Positions 8,816-16,819 of a DNA stretch of 64,000 nt are shown here, piece after piece. A program made the position numbers and the translations under genes. The notes beneath the pieces were generated by a model, which was not told the origin of the DNA, did not search any database, and was given only the letters and a program-made list of their open reading frames with translations. The DNA comes from Novosphingobium sp. (GTDB taxonomy: Bacteria; Pseudomonadota; Alphaproteobacteria; Sphingomonadales; Sphingomonadaceae). How positions within the stretch are numbered: position 1 is the stretch's first letter; every line of letters starts with the position of its first letter. The stretch spans positions 1 through 64,000 of the forward strand of contig NZ_JADZAT010000009.1 of the NCBI RefSeq assembly GCF_020852455.1. Reading direction: 5' to 3'.

Positions 8816-8980
8816 TTAATAATCGACCAGTTCGAAGTCGTCCTTTTCGGTGCCGCAATCGGGGCAATACCAGTCGTCGGGAATGTCCTCGAACCGGGTG
8901 CCTGGGGCGATGCCGTCTTCGGGCAGGCCCAGGGCCTCGTCATAGATCATTCCGCAGTTGCGGCATTTCCACTTGCGCAT
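8816..8980 (-). CDS. Rubredoxin
   Basis: A 54-residue protein too short for most gene lists. It has the rubredoxin iron site, two CxxC knuckles at C6/C9 (KCRNCG) and C39/C42 (YCPDCG), plus the conserved [15 protein letters not shown] and DDWYCP segments. Rubredoxins carry one electron on a Fe(Cys)4 centre. Its ATG starts one base after the P450 stop codon, so the two are almost certainly translationally coupled. This implies that the rubredoxin feeds electrons to the P450, instead of the usual 2Fe-2S or 3Fe-4S ferredoxin. A role with an AlkB-type hydroxylase is the classical alternative, but none is in the window. Confidence 0.95.
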   Translation of the reverse strand: MRKWKCRNCGMIYDEALGLPEDGIAPGTRFEDIPDDWYCPDCGTEKDDFELVDY

Positions 8981-8981
8981 G

Positions 8982-10280
8982 TCAGTTCACCGCGAAGCGG
9001 ATCGGAACATGCTTGGGCCCGCAGACGAAGTTGGAGATCGTGCGTTCGCCCTTGCCGTTCATTTCGACCGACTTGAGCCGCTTGAACAGCTCTTCCCACA
9101 GGATCCGCATTTCCATCCGCGCCAGGTGCTGGCCCAGGCAGACGTGGACGCCATAGCCGAACGCGATCTGCGGATTCTGTTCGCGGTCCATGCGGAAATC
9201 GAACGGATCGGCCCAGACGCTTTCATCGCGGTTGCCCGACTGATAGCTGAGCATCAGCCAGTCACCGGCCTTGATCTGCTGGCCGCCGATCTCGCAATCG
9301 GCCACCGCGCTGCGCATGAAGTGCTTGACCGGCACTTCCCAGCGGATCGATTCCTCGACGAAGGCGTTGATGCGTTCGGGGTTGTCCTGCATCTGCTTGA
9401 GCAGGTGCGGCCGTTCGGCCAGCGCCCACATCGCGCCCGCGGTGGTGTTGCTGGTGGTATCGTGCCCGGCGGTGGCGGCGATGATGTAGTACCCCATCAT
9501 CTGCCGGTGGTTGAGGTATTCGCCGTTGATCTGGGCATTGGCGATCAGGCTGTTGATCGCGGTGCTGGGCTCGGCCCGGAAGCGCTCGGTCACCGCCTTG
9601 AAATAGTTCTCCAGCTCCATCGTGGTTTCCCACAGGCTCTTGAGCATTTCTTCGGGGGTCAGTTCGGCCCGGGCGCGGTTGAGTTCGGGGTCGGCGTTGT
9701 TGAACAGTTCCTGCGTCAGCTTGAGCATGAAGGCTTCGTCTTCCTGCGGCACGCCCAGCACGGTCATGATTACCCGCAGCGGATAGAGGAAGGCCACGTC
9801 GGCGGCGAAATCGCATTCGCCATCGAAGCTCAGCATGTGATCGACGAATTCGTTGGCGATGCCGCGGATCGCGTCTTCCAGCGGCTTGATCGCACGCGGG
9901 GTGACATGCGGGAACACGATCCCGCGCAGCGCCTTGTGCTCATCACCATCGACCGAAACCAGACTGCGGATCAGGTTGGGCTCACCCCCGGTCAGCATCT
10001 TGACCCGTTCGTTGCCCTCGATGTTGGTGATGAAAGTGCTCTTGTCGCCGTTGTGGAAGATGTTCGCCTGGCGCTCGATCTCCTTGATGTCGGCGTGGCG
10101 GCTGACCACCCAGAACGGCTCAAACTCGGCAAGTTCGGCCTTGTCGAGCGGCTGTTCGGCGCGGATCTTGGCAAAGGCAGCGTCAACGATCTCACGCTCG
10201 GAATAGGCCTTGGGATCGATGATCGTGCGGGCCAGCTCTTCGGAAATCGTCATGTCGTCCACTCCTTTTGCCCGGTCCAA
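8982..10280 (-). CDS. Cytochrome P450
   Basis: The 432-residue soluble P450 shows all landmarks: the I-helix oxygen-activation motif AGHDTT, the K-helix ExxR in EESIR, and the haem loop [11 protein letters not shown] with the cysteine ligand at C381. No membrane anchor is present, as in bacterial class I/CYP enzymes. It hydroxylates an unknown, probably hydrophobic substrate using electrons from a small iron-sulfur or rubredoxin partner, here most likely the coupled downstream rubredoxin. The gene is divergent from a TetR-family regulator with a likely operator between them. The nearest characterised subfamily (steroid/terpene or alkane type) cannot be fixed by eye. Confidence 0.95.
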   Translation of the reverse strand: MDRAKGVDDMTISEELARTIIDPKAYSEREIVDAAFAKIRAEQPLDKAELAEFEPFWVVSRHADIKEIERQANIFHNGDKSTFITNIEGNERVKMLTGGEPNLIRSLVSVDGDEHKALRGIVFPHVTPRAIKPLEDAIRGIANEFVDHMLSFDGECDFAADVAFLYPLRVIMTVLGVPQEDEAFMLKLTQELFNNADPELNRARAELTPEEMLKSLWETTMELENYFKAVTERFRAEPSTAINSLIANAQINGEYLNHRQMMGYYIIAATAGHDTTSNTTAGAMWALAERPHLLKQMQDNPERINAFVEESIRWEVPVKHFMRSAVADCEIGGQQIKAGDWLMLSYQSGNRDESVWADPFDFRMDREQNPQIAFGYGVHVCLGQHLARMEMRILWEELFKRLKSVEMNGKGERTISNFVCGPKHVPIRFAVN

Positions 10281-10311
10281 GATTCGGGCTTGACTTGAAA
10301 CCTGATTGATT

Positions 10312-10335
10312 GTTGGTTGTCAGTCAACAACTAAC
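10312..10335. promoter_or_regulatory. Likely TetR operator between the P450 and its regulator
   Basis: An inverted repeat with arms GTTGGTTGT (10312-10320) and ACAACTAAC (10327-10335), matching at eight of nine positions, has a 6-bp centre. It lies 31 bp upstream of both the P450 start and the chosen TetR start. Size and position fit an operator for a TetR dimer controlling both genes. Confidence 0.55.
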
Positions 10336-10365
10336 TTGCCTGCACCCGCGGGCAGCGGGGGACCC

Positions 10366-10998
10366 ATGGCGAGCAGCGCCGCATTATTGCCGGAACGCCG
10401 GACCCAGGCGCAGCGCCGCGAGGCGTCCGATGCCCGGCTGCTGGCCGCCGCCGCCGCGATCATTGCCGAGGAAGGCTATCCCGCCGCCACGCTGGAACGG
10501 GTCGGCGAACGCGCCGGCTTTTCGCGCGGGCTGGCCAGCCGCAAATACGGGTCCAAGGACGGGCTGATCGAGGCAGTGATCTGGCGCGTTTCGGCCCAGG
10601 TCAATGCCGAGGTCGATCAGGCGATCGCCGGCCTTTCCGATCCGCTCGATCAGGTGCTGGCGCTGTTCGACCGGTTCGTTGATCTGGCCCAGCACGATGT
10701 GTCGGTGCGCGCCTATTTCGTGCTGTTCAGCGCGATGATCGCCAACCGGCTGGAAACCCGCGAGGTGTTCGACCAGGTCCAGGAACAGTTCGGCCAGCGG
10801 ATCGAGGCGCTGGTGCTGGCCGGCCAGGCCGCAGGCAGCATCACCCCCGCCCTGCCCGCCGCGCACATCGCCTTCATGCTGGGCAGCCAGCTGGCCGGCA
10901 TCTCGATCGAGATCGCAGCAGATTCGGCCGAGGAAGCCGACCCATCGGCGCTGCGCCATGACCTGGTCGCCCTGCTGCGCCGGACGCTGGCAGGTTGA
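10366..10998 (+). CDS. TetR/AcrR family transcriptional regulator
   Basis: From the ATG at 10366 the protein has 210 residues. The N-terminal helix-turn-helix domain reads through AAAIIAEEGYPAATLERVGERAGFSRG and KYGSKDGLIEAV, the classic TetR layout, followed by an all-helical ligand-binding and dimer domain. The open frame reaches back to 10306, but that start would bury the inverted repeat inside the coding region; 10366 follows a GGGGGAC purine stretch and gives a normal N-terminus. It very likely represses itself and the divergent P450-rubredoxin genes until a ligand, perhaps the P450 substrate, binds. Confidence 0.9.
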   Translation: MASSAALLPERRTQAQRREASDARLLAAAAAIIAEEGYPAATLERVGERAGFSRGLASRKYGSKDGLIEAVIWRVSAQVNAEVDQAIAGLSDPLDQVLALFDRFVDLAQHDVSVRAYFVLFSAMIANRLETREVFDQVQEQFGQRIEALVLAGQAAGSITPALPAAHIAFMLGSQLAGISIEIAADSAEEADPSALRHDLVALLRRTLAG

Positions 10999-11050
10999 GA
11001 CAGAGTCCCCATGGATTGCGAATCTGGCGCATTCGAGTCACCTTGATGCG

Positions 11051-12325
11051 ATGAAGCCTGCCAGTGCCCTTGCCCTCGCCCTGTCGCTGACCGCCGCCCC
11101 GGCCCTGGCCGATACGGTGGTGGTCCATGCCGGGCACCTGATCGAGCCGTCGAGCGGACAGGTGCTGCACGATCAGGCGATCACCGTCACCGATGGGCGG
11201 GTTACCACCGTTGCGCGGTGGAGCGCGCCCCCGGCGGGCAGCACTGTGATCGACTGGAGCGCCTATTGGGTGCTGCCCGGTCTGATCGACGCGCATGTCC
11301 ACCTGGCCGACTACCTGCAGACCAATGATCCGGCCGAACCGCTCAAGCATTCGGCCGAGGAAACCGCCTATCTGGGCGCGCGCCATGCCCGCCTGACGCT
11401 GGAGGCCGGGTTCACCACCGTCCACGATGTCGGATCGTTCCGCGCCGCCGGGAATATCGAGCTGCGCAATGCGATCAATCGCGGCGACGTGATCGGCCCG
11501 CGGATCAACGCGGTCGGCGGCTATATCACCGTGCCCGGCGGCGGCGGCGAGGTGACCGGCCTGCCCAAGGGAATGGTGGTGCCGCCCGAGATGCGGCTGG
11601 GCGTCGCGACAACCCCCGCCGAGGTCCATCGCAAGGTCGATCTGATGCTCGATATGGGCGCGGATTCGATCAAGCTGATCGCCACCGGCGCGGTGCTGGC
11701 CGAAGGAACCGAGCCGGGCCAGGTCGAGCTGTCCGGCCCGGCGATCTTTGCTGCCGCCAAGACTGCCAGGGCGCGCGGATCGTGGATCACCAGCCATGCG
11801 CATGGTGCTGAAGGGATCAAGCTCGCGATCCTGGGCGGATCGCGCGGGATCGAACATGCCAGCCTGATCGACGATTCCGGGATCGCCCTGGCCAGGCAGC
11901 AGGGCACCTACCTGGTGATGGACGTCTACAACGGTGATTATATCGCCGATGTCGGCCGCAAGGAGGGCTGGAGCGCCGAAATCCTGCGCAAGAACGACGA
12001 GACCACCGAGGCCCAGCGTCAGGGCTTTGCCAAGGCGGTCAAGGCCGGGGTCAAGCTGCCGTTCGGGACCGATGCCGGGGTCTTCCCGCACGGGCTGCAG
12101 GCGCGCCAGTTCAAATACATGGTCAAATACGGAATGACCCCGCTTCAGACAGTGCAATCGGCCACCACGGTCGGCGCGGAATTTCTGGGCTGGAGCAAGG
12201 ACGTGGGCTCGCTGACCCCGGGGCACTATGGCGATATGATCGCGGTCAGTGCCAACCCGCTCGACGATGTCAGCGCGCTCGAACAGGTTGACCATGTGAT
12301 CAAGGGCGGCGTGCTGGTGCGTTGA
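11051..12325 (+). CDS. Secreted amidohydrolase (imidazolonepropionase-like)
   Basis: The 424-residue protein begins with a signal peptide (MKPASALALALSLTAAPALA). The amidohydrolase TIM-barrel metal ligands are visible: HxH in DAHVHL, a lysine in SIKLIATGA (bridging carbamylated lysine in many members), histidines in SHAHG and IEHASL, and the catalytic aspartate in GTDAG. The family cleaves cyclic amides or peptides such as Xaa-Pro dipeptides. The open frame extends back to 10958 inside the TetR gene, but the signal peptide fixes the start at 11051. A paralogue follows 59 bp downstream; together they may form an operon for exported peptide or amide hydrolysis. Confidence 0.85.
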   Translation: MKPASALALALSLTAAPALADTVVVHAGHLIEPSSGQVLHDQAITVTDGRVTTVARWSAPPAGSTVIDWSAYWVLPGLIDAHVHLADYLQTNDPAEPLKHSAEETAYLGARHARLTLEAGFTTVHDVGSFRAAGNIELRNAINRGDVIGPRINAVGGYITVPGGGGEVTGLPKGMVVPPEMRLGVATTPAEVHRKVDLMLDMGADSIKLIATGAVLAEGTEPGQVELSGPAIFAAAKTARARGSWITSHAHGAEGIKLAILGGSRGIEHASLIDDSGIALARQQGTYLVMDVYNGDYIADVGRKEGWSAEILRKNDETTEAQRQGFAKAVKAGVKLPFGTDAGVFPHGLQARQFKYMVKYGMTPLQTVQSATTVGAEFLGWSKDVGSLTPGHYGDMIAVSANPLDDVSALEQVDHVIKGGVLVR

Positions 12326-12384
12326 GCGTTGCCCGTTTCGCGCCGGCCCGATAGGTTGGCGCAAACCCCAAGAGAGAGACCCCG

Positions 12385-13704
12385 ATGAACCGTCCGCTGA
12401 TCGCCCTTGCCCTGCTTGCTTCGACCGCCGGAATCGCCGCTACCGTCAGCGCCCAGACACCGACCGAGGCCGCCAGCACCCAGACCTGGATCCATGCCGG
12501 GCGGGTTATCGCGGTACCGGGCCAGGCCGTGCGCGGGCCCACCACCATCGTGGTCCAGGACGGCAGGATCGCCGCGCTGCACGATGGCTTCATGCCCGCT
12601 CCGGCCGGGGCAAAAATCATCGACCTGAAAGGCAAGACCGTGTTGCCCGGCCTGATCGACAGCCACACCCATCTGGGCTCTGACCGGGCCGGTAATGAAG
12701 GGCTGGCCGCCGCGATGACCGACGGGCTGGCGCTCAATTCCTATGAAACCCAGTGGAACGGGATGAAGACCCTGCGCGCCGGTTTCACCACGGTTCGCAA
12801 CCTGGGCGATGAAGGCGGCAAGGTCATGGCCTACCGCGAGGCGATCAAGCGCGGCTGGGTGCAGGGTCCGCGAATTGTCGATGCGGCCGAATCGCTCTCC
12901 ACCACCGGCGGGCACATGGATGGGCGGGTTGGCCTGTCGGACGAGGCCGGCGAAGGTATGGTCCATACCGAAAACCTCTGCGACGGGGTTGACGATTGCC
13001 GCCGCGCGGTGCGCCGCCAGGTCGGCCGGGGGGCGGACGTGATCAAGTTCGCCACCACCGGCGGGGTCAATTCCGGCACCGGTCTTGCGACCCGGATCTA
13101 TGAGGACGAAGCCCGCGCGATCATCGACACCGCGCATGCCTATGGCAAGAAGGTTGCGGTTCATGCCCACGGGCTCGACGGGATCAAGCTGGCGGTGCGG
13201 CTGGGCGCAGACTCAATCGAGCACGGCACCACGATCGATGACGAAACCGCCCGGATGATGGCGAAAAACGGTACCTATTACGTGCCGACGCTTAGCACCG
13301 TGAACGGCTATCTTGAGCGGCTCGCGGCCAATCCCAACGCCTATCCCCCGGCGATCAAGAAGCAGATCGACTGGCGGATCGGGATTACCGGCAAGTCCCT
13401 GCAGATCGCCTTCCCGCTGGGCGTCAGGATTGCCTATGGCACCGACGCCGGGGTATCCAAGCACGGCCGCAACGCCGATGAATTCGAACTGCTGGTCAAG
13501 TTCGGCATGTCGCCGATGGACGCCATCAAGGCCGCCACGATCAACGCAGCAGGCCTGCTGGGGCTCGAGAAGGAAGTGGGCACGCTCGAAGTGGGCAAGA
13601 GCGCCGACATCATCGCGGTCGATGGCGATCCGCTGGCCGATGTGCGGGTGCTGAAGCGGATGGCCTTTGTGATGGTGCGCGGGGACGTGATCGCGCTGAA
13701 CTAG
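12385..13704 (+). CDS. Secreted amidohydrolase, paralogue of the preceding gene
   Basis: The 439-residue protein has a signal peptide (about residues 1-23, ending in VSAQ) and the same metal-site series as its neighbour: DSHTHL, a lysine in VIKFATTGG, HAHG, IEHGT and GTDAG. It also has the N- and C-terminal beta-sandwich typical of imidazolonepropionase-like enzymes (VLPGLID and GKSADIIAVDGDPLADV). An AGAGAGAGA ribosome site precedes the ATG. It ends overlapping the stop of the convergent LysR gene by 4 bp. Dipeptidase or amidase activity in the periplasm is likely; the substrate is unknown. Confidence 0.88.
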   Translation: MNRPLIALALLASTAGIAATVSAQTPTEAASTQTWIHAGRVIAVPGQAVRGPTTIVVQDGRIAALHDGFMPAPAGAKIIDLKGKTVLPGLIDSHTHLGSDRAGNEGLAAAMTDGLALNSYETQWNGMKTLRAGFTTVRNLGDEGGKVMAYREAIKRGWVQGPRIVDAAESLSTTGGHMDGRVGLSDEAGEGMVHTENLCDGVDDCRRAVRRQVGRGADVIKFATTGGVNSGTGLATRIYEDEARAIIDTAHAYGKKVAVHAHGLDGIKLAVRLGADSIEHGTTIDDETARMMAKNGTYYVPTLSTVNGYLERLAANPNAYPPAIKKQIDWRIGITGKSLQIAFPLGVRIAYGTDAGVSKHGRNADEFELLVKFGMSPMDAIKAATINAAGLLGLEKEVGTLEVGKSADIIAVDGDPLADVRVLKRMAFVMVRGDVIALN

Positions 13705-14486
13705 GCGGTCAGGAACGCCACCAGCGCCTTGACCTTTTTCTGGCGCCACTGCGGACTGGGTGCCACCAGCCAGTAGCCCGTGCGACAAGGCGCCCGTTCG
13801 CCCAGTTCGGCGATCCGGCCGTTGTCGAGCCATGACTGGGCCAGCAGCACCGGCACCCGGGCCTTGCCCATGCCCGCGGCGGCGGCGGCGATTGCCTGGC
13901 CGGCATCGCCGACGCTGAGCGGCGGGGCGGCGCATTCCTCGCCTTCGGGGCTGGTATCGCCCGGCCAGCTGATCCAGCAGCCCTGGCCCACGGTGATGCG
14001 GCCCGGATCGCCCAGTGCAACGCCTTCCAGCTCGCCCGGCCCTTCGGCCCAGCGCACCGCCAGATCGAGGTTGGCTTCGGTAAAGTCGGCCTCTTCATCC
14101 GCGACCATGCTGAACTGCACGTCGGGATTGCTTTGGCGGAACGCGGCCAGCCGCGGCGCAAGCCAGGCGGCAAAGAATTCGCGCGGAGCGGCGATGGTAT
14201 AGACGTGGCTCGATTGCCCGGCCTGCATCGCCCGCACCGCATCCTCGAAATGGAGGAACCCGCTGCGCAGCGGCTCAAGCCCGGCGCTGGCCTCGTCGGT
14301 CAGTTCCAGCCCCTTTGGGGTGCGGCGGAACAGCACCACGCCCAGCACGTCTTCCAGCGCGCGGATCTGCTGGCCGACCGCAGCCGGGGTCACCGCCAGC
14401 TCATCAGCCGCGCGCGTGAACGACAGGTGCCGCGCCGCGGCATCGAACACGCGCAGGGCATTGAGGGGCAGGTGCGTGCGCTTCAT
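13701..14486 (-). CDS. LysR family transcriptional regulator (GcvA-like)
   Basis: The 261-residue protein has an N-terminal winged helix-turn-helix with the hallmark FDAAARHLSFTRAADELAVTPAAVGQQIRALE pattern split here as FDAAARHLSFTRAADEL then TPAAVGQQIR, of the GcvA/AmpR type, and a periplasmic-binding-like effector domain. It is shorter than the usual 290-310 residues, with the loss in the effector half. Its target is unknown; it is convergent with the amidohydrolases rather than divergent, so it may not control them. It could regulate the genes at its own 5' side, but apaG is on the same strand. Confidence 0.85.
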   Translation of the reverse strand: MKRTHLPLNALRVFDAAARHLSFTRAADELAVTPAAVGQQIRALEDVLGVVLFRRTPKGLELTDEASAGLEPLRSGFLHFEDAVRAMQAGQSSHVYTIAAPREFFAAWLAPRLAAFRQSNPDVQFSMVADEEADFTEANLDLAVRWAEGPGELEGVALGDPGRITVGQGCWISWPGDTSPEGEECAAPPLSVGDAGQAIAAAAAGMGKARVPVLLAQSWLDNGRIAELGERAPCRTGYWLVAPSPQWRQKKVKALVAFLTA

Positions 14487-14532
14487 GGGGGCTACCTAGA
14501 GCCAGAGACGGGCGTGCCAAGCAACAAATACT

Positions 14533-14931
14533 TCACCCCGCCGTGGCCGGGGCTTCCAGCGGGAAGAACGGGATCGCCACGTCGAACAGCGTGCCGCTTT
14601 CATCCTGAAAGGTATAGTGCCCTTCCATCGAGCCATGCGCGGTGGTGAGTGGGCAGCCCGAGACATAGTCGTGGCTCTTGCCCGGCTGCAGCACCGGCTG
14701 TTCACCGACCACACCATCGCCGTCGATGAAATTCACCATCCCGCGCGCGTCGGTGATCCGCCAGTGGCGGGTCAGCAGCTGGACCGTGCGGTCTGAATGG
14801 TTCTCGATCCGGATGTGATAGACCCAGAACCACTTGCCCACATCGGCCCGCGACTGTTCGGGCAGGAAATTCACCGCGACGCGCACGATGATCCCTTCGG
14901 TGGTGGCGGCATGCTGGAACAGTTCCTTCAT
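14533..14931 (-). CDS. apaG: ApaG domain protein
   Basis: The 132-residue protein is a one-domain ApaG: a fibronectin-like beta-sandwich with the signatures YHIRIENHSDRTVQLLTRHW, GVVGEQPVLQPG and GSMEGHYTF. In enterobacteria apaG is linked to ksgA and Co2+/Mg2+ tolerance; the biochemical role is unsettled. The open frame continues upstream to 15093, but similarity begins only at the ATG at 14931 (MKELFQHA), which gives the usual family length. It is divergent from the antiporter gene. Confidence 0.92.
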   Translation of the reverse strand: MKELFQHAATTEGIIVRVAVNFLPEQSRADVGKWFWVYHIRIENHSDRTVQLLTRHWRITDARGMVNFIDGDGVVGEQPVLQPGKSHDYVSGCPLTTAHGSMEGHYTFQDESGTLFDVAIPFFPLEAPATAG

Positions 14932-15040
14932 GGCGCCCAAGGTAGCGATTTCAGGCGCCCGAAACAATGGCCGGGCATGCGGTGGAATACGATTGTGTCC
15001 ACGTTGGCGCTGCCAGAGCATGGTGCTAATCCCTGCACCA

Positions 15041-16261
15041 ATGCAAACCGCCCTGCCCGTGTCCGAGCTGTTTCTGCTGGCGCTGATCATCATCTTCGCG
15101 GCGCCCTATCTGTTCTGGCGGCTGCTGCGGACCGACTATTATGCGCCGCTGGTGGTGGTGCAGATCATCAGCGGAATCCTGCTGGGCCCCGGGGTGCTGG
15201 GGGCAATGTTCCCCGATTACTATGCCACGGTGTTCGCCCCGCCGGTGATCGGCGCGCTGAACGGCGTGGCCTGGTGGGCGGTGATGCTGTTCGTGTTCGT
15301 TGCCGGGCTGGAACTGGACCTGCAAGAGGCCTGGAAATGGCGCGGCGAAACCGGGCTTACCGCTGGACTCGCACTGGGCGCGCCGCTGCTGCTGGGTGCC
15401 GGTGCGGCCATGGTACTGCTGAAGGTCAGCGATCCGGCCGGCTGGATCGGTGCCAAGGGGCAGACCTGGCAATTCGTGCTGGGGGTTGGCATGGCCTGCG
15501 CGGTCACCGCCCTGCCGATCCTGGTGCTGCTGATGGAAAAGCTGGAGATCCTGCGCACCGCGCTGGGCCAGCGGATCCTGCGCTATGCCAGCCTGGATGA
15601 CGTGATGATCTGGGGCGTGCTGGCTGTGATCCTGCTCGATTGGGACCGGGTCACCCGCCAGCTGGGCTTTCTGCTGGGCTTTGCCGTGGCGGTGGTTGTG
15701 GTGCGCAAGATCATGGCTGCGATCCCCGAGCGCGATCGCTGGTATGGCGGGCTGATCTGGCTGGCGGCCTGCGGCTATCTGGCCGACTGGTCGGGGCTGC
15801 ATTACATGGTCGGCGCATTTCTGGCCGGCGCCGCGCTTGATGCGCGCTGGTTCGGGATCGAGAAGATCGACGCCTTCCGCGATACCGTGCTGCTGTCGAT
15901 CATGCCGGTGTTTTTCCTGTCCACCGGGCTGCGCACCAGCTGGGACATGGGCGGGCTGACCGCCTTTGCCGCTGCCGCACTGCTGCTTGCCGCGATGGTG
16001 GCGGGCAAGTTGCTGGGGATCGGGATCGCCGGCAAGCTGCTCAAATGGGGCAAGGGTGAGGCCTGGGTGATCGGCTGGCTACTGCAGACCAAGGCGCTGA
16101 TCATGATCATCTTCGTCAACATCCTGTTCGACAAACAGGTGCTGACCAGCAGCGCCTTTACCGCGCTGCTGCTGGCGGCGGTCGGATCGACCATGCTGAC
16201 CATCCCGGTGGTCGCCCCGGTGCTGCGCCAGCGCCACGACCTGACCACCAAACGCGGCTGA
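15041..16261 (+). CDS. CPA2-family cation:proton antiporter
   Basis: From the ATG at 15041 the protein has 406 residues and about 11-12 membrane segments. It resembles the Na+/H+ exchanger domain of the Kef/NapA group: GILLGPGVLG, a FVAGLELDL segment and the paired-helix core MACAVTALPILV and YASLDDVMIWG with the conserved aspartates. There is no C-terminal RCK/TrkA domain, so regulation by nucleotides is unlikely. It probably exchanges K+ or Na+ for protons at the inner membrane. The start could also be the ATG at 15020, seven codons earlier; neither has a strong ribosome site. Confidence 0.85.
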   Translation: MQTALPVSELFLLALIIIFAAPYLFWRLLRTDYYAPLVVVQIISGILLGPGVLGAMFPDYYATVFAPPVIGALNGVAWWAVMLFVFVAGLELDLQEAWKWRGETGLTAGLALGAPLLLGAGAAMVLLKVSDPAGWIGAKGQTWQFVLGVGMACAVTALPILVLLMEKLEILRTALGQRILRYASLDDVMIWGVLAVILLDWDRVTRQLGFLLGFAVAVVVVRKIMAAIPERDRWYGGLIWLAACGYLADWSGLHYMVGAFLAGAALDARWFGIEKIDAFRDTVLLSIMPVFFLSTGLRTSWDMGGLTAFAAAALLLAAMVAGKLLGIGIAGKLLKWGKGEAWVIGWLLQTKALIMIIFVNILFDKQVLTSSAFTALLLAAVGSTMLTIPVVAPVLRQRHDLTTKRG

Positions 16262-16331
16262 CCACTCTCCTGCTGTCCGCTCACGGCCCGGCTCCGTGCC
16301 GGATCGGGACTCCGATTCCGCTTGACTAAAA

Positions 16332-16346
16332 TGATAATGATTATCA
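16332..16346. promoter_or_regulatory. Perfect 7-1-7 Fur box
   Basis: TGATAAT-G-ATTATCA is an exact match to the 7-1-7 core of the Fur operator. It lies 33 bp upstream of the GTG start of the next gene and just after a TTGACT hexamer at 16322-16327, so it would cover the -10 region. Iron-dependent repression is expected. Confidence 0.8.
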
Positions 16347-16378
16347 ATAACTGCACATCAGGTCTCGAGGAAGCTGGT

Positions 16379-16819
16379 GTGAAAACTGCGGAATCATTGG
16401 AGAAAATCTTGTCGCTGGTGGTTCCTGAGGACCCAGACCTGGCGCTCGTCTTGCTAATGATTCGCAAGATGGCATCAGGTGAACTGCATGACAGCGAGCT
16501 TGCCAACCTTGGCTACCAGGCCTTCGGGCGCGAATACGAACGCCCGCTCACCCTCATCCGCGCCTACCTGATCGAAACCGCCAGCGCCTCGACCCGGCCG
16601 CTCAAGATCGTGCGCCACAACCATCCTAGGATGACCGCCGATGAAGGCCGCATGCTCGATGCGCTGGTGCTGGCGCCGCGCGATCCGCAGGCCTGCACCG
16701 CGCTGCTGCGCGAACTGTGCGCCGCACCCGACGTCTCGATCCCGCAGGCCGCCGCCCAGTTGCTGGCGCGCGCACTGATCGACATGGGCTGCCCGCTGGG
16801 CGCGCCCGACTTCTACTAA
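16379..16819 (+). CDS. Small unknown protein under a Fur box
   Basis: The frame runs from a TTG at 16322, but that start lies in the promoter and Fur box. The GTG at 16379, five bases after a GAGGAAG ribosome site, gives 146 residues. The protein is soluble, helical and has no signal peptide. It carries a central region GYQAFGREYERPLTLIRAYL and a C-terminal half rich in leucine and alanine that ends DMGCPLGAPDFY. No family was recognised. Perfect Fur control suggests a role in iron-limited cells, for example saving iron or regulating uptake. It ends overlapping the convergent metZ stop by 4 bp. Confidence 0.75.
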   Translation: MKTAESLEKILSLVVPEDPDLALVLLMIRKMASGELHDSELANLGYQAFGREYERPLTLIRAYLIETASASTRPLKIVRHNHPRMTADEGRMLDALVLAPRDPQACTALLRELCAAPDVSIPQAAAQLLARALIDMGCPLGAPDFY

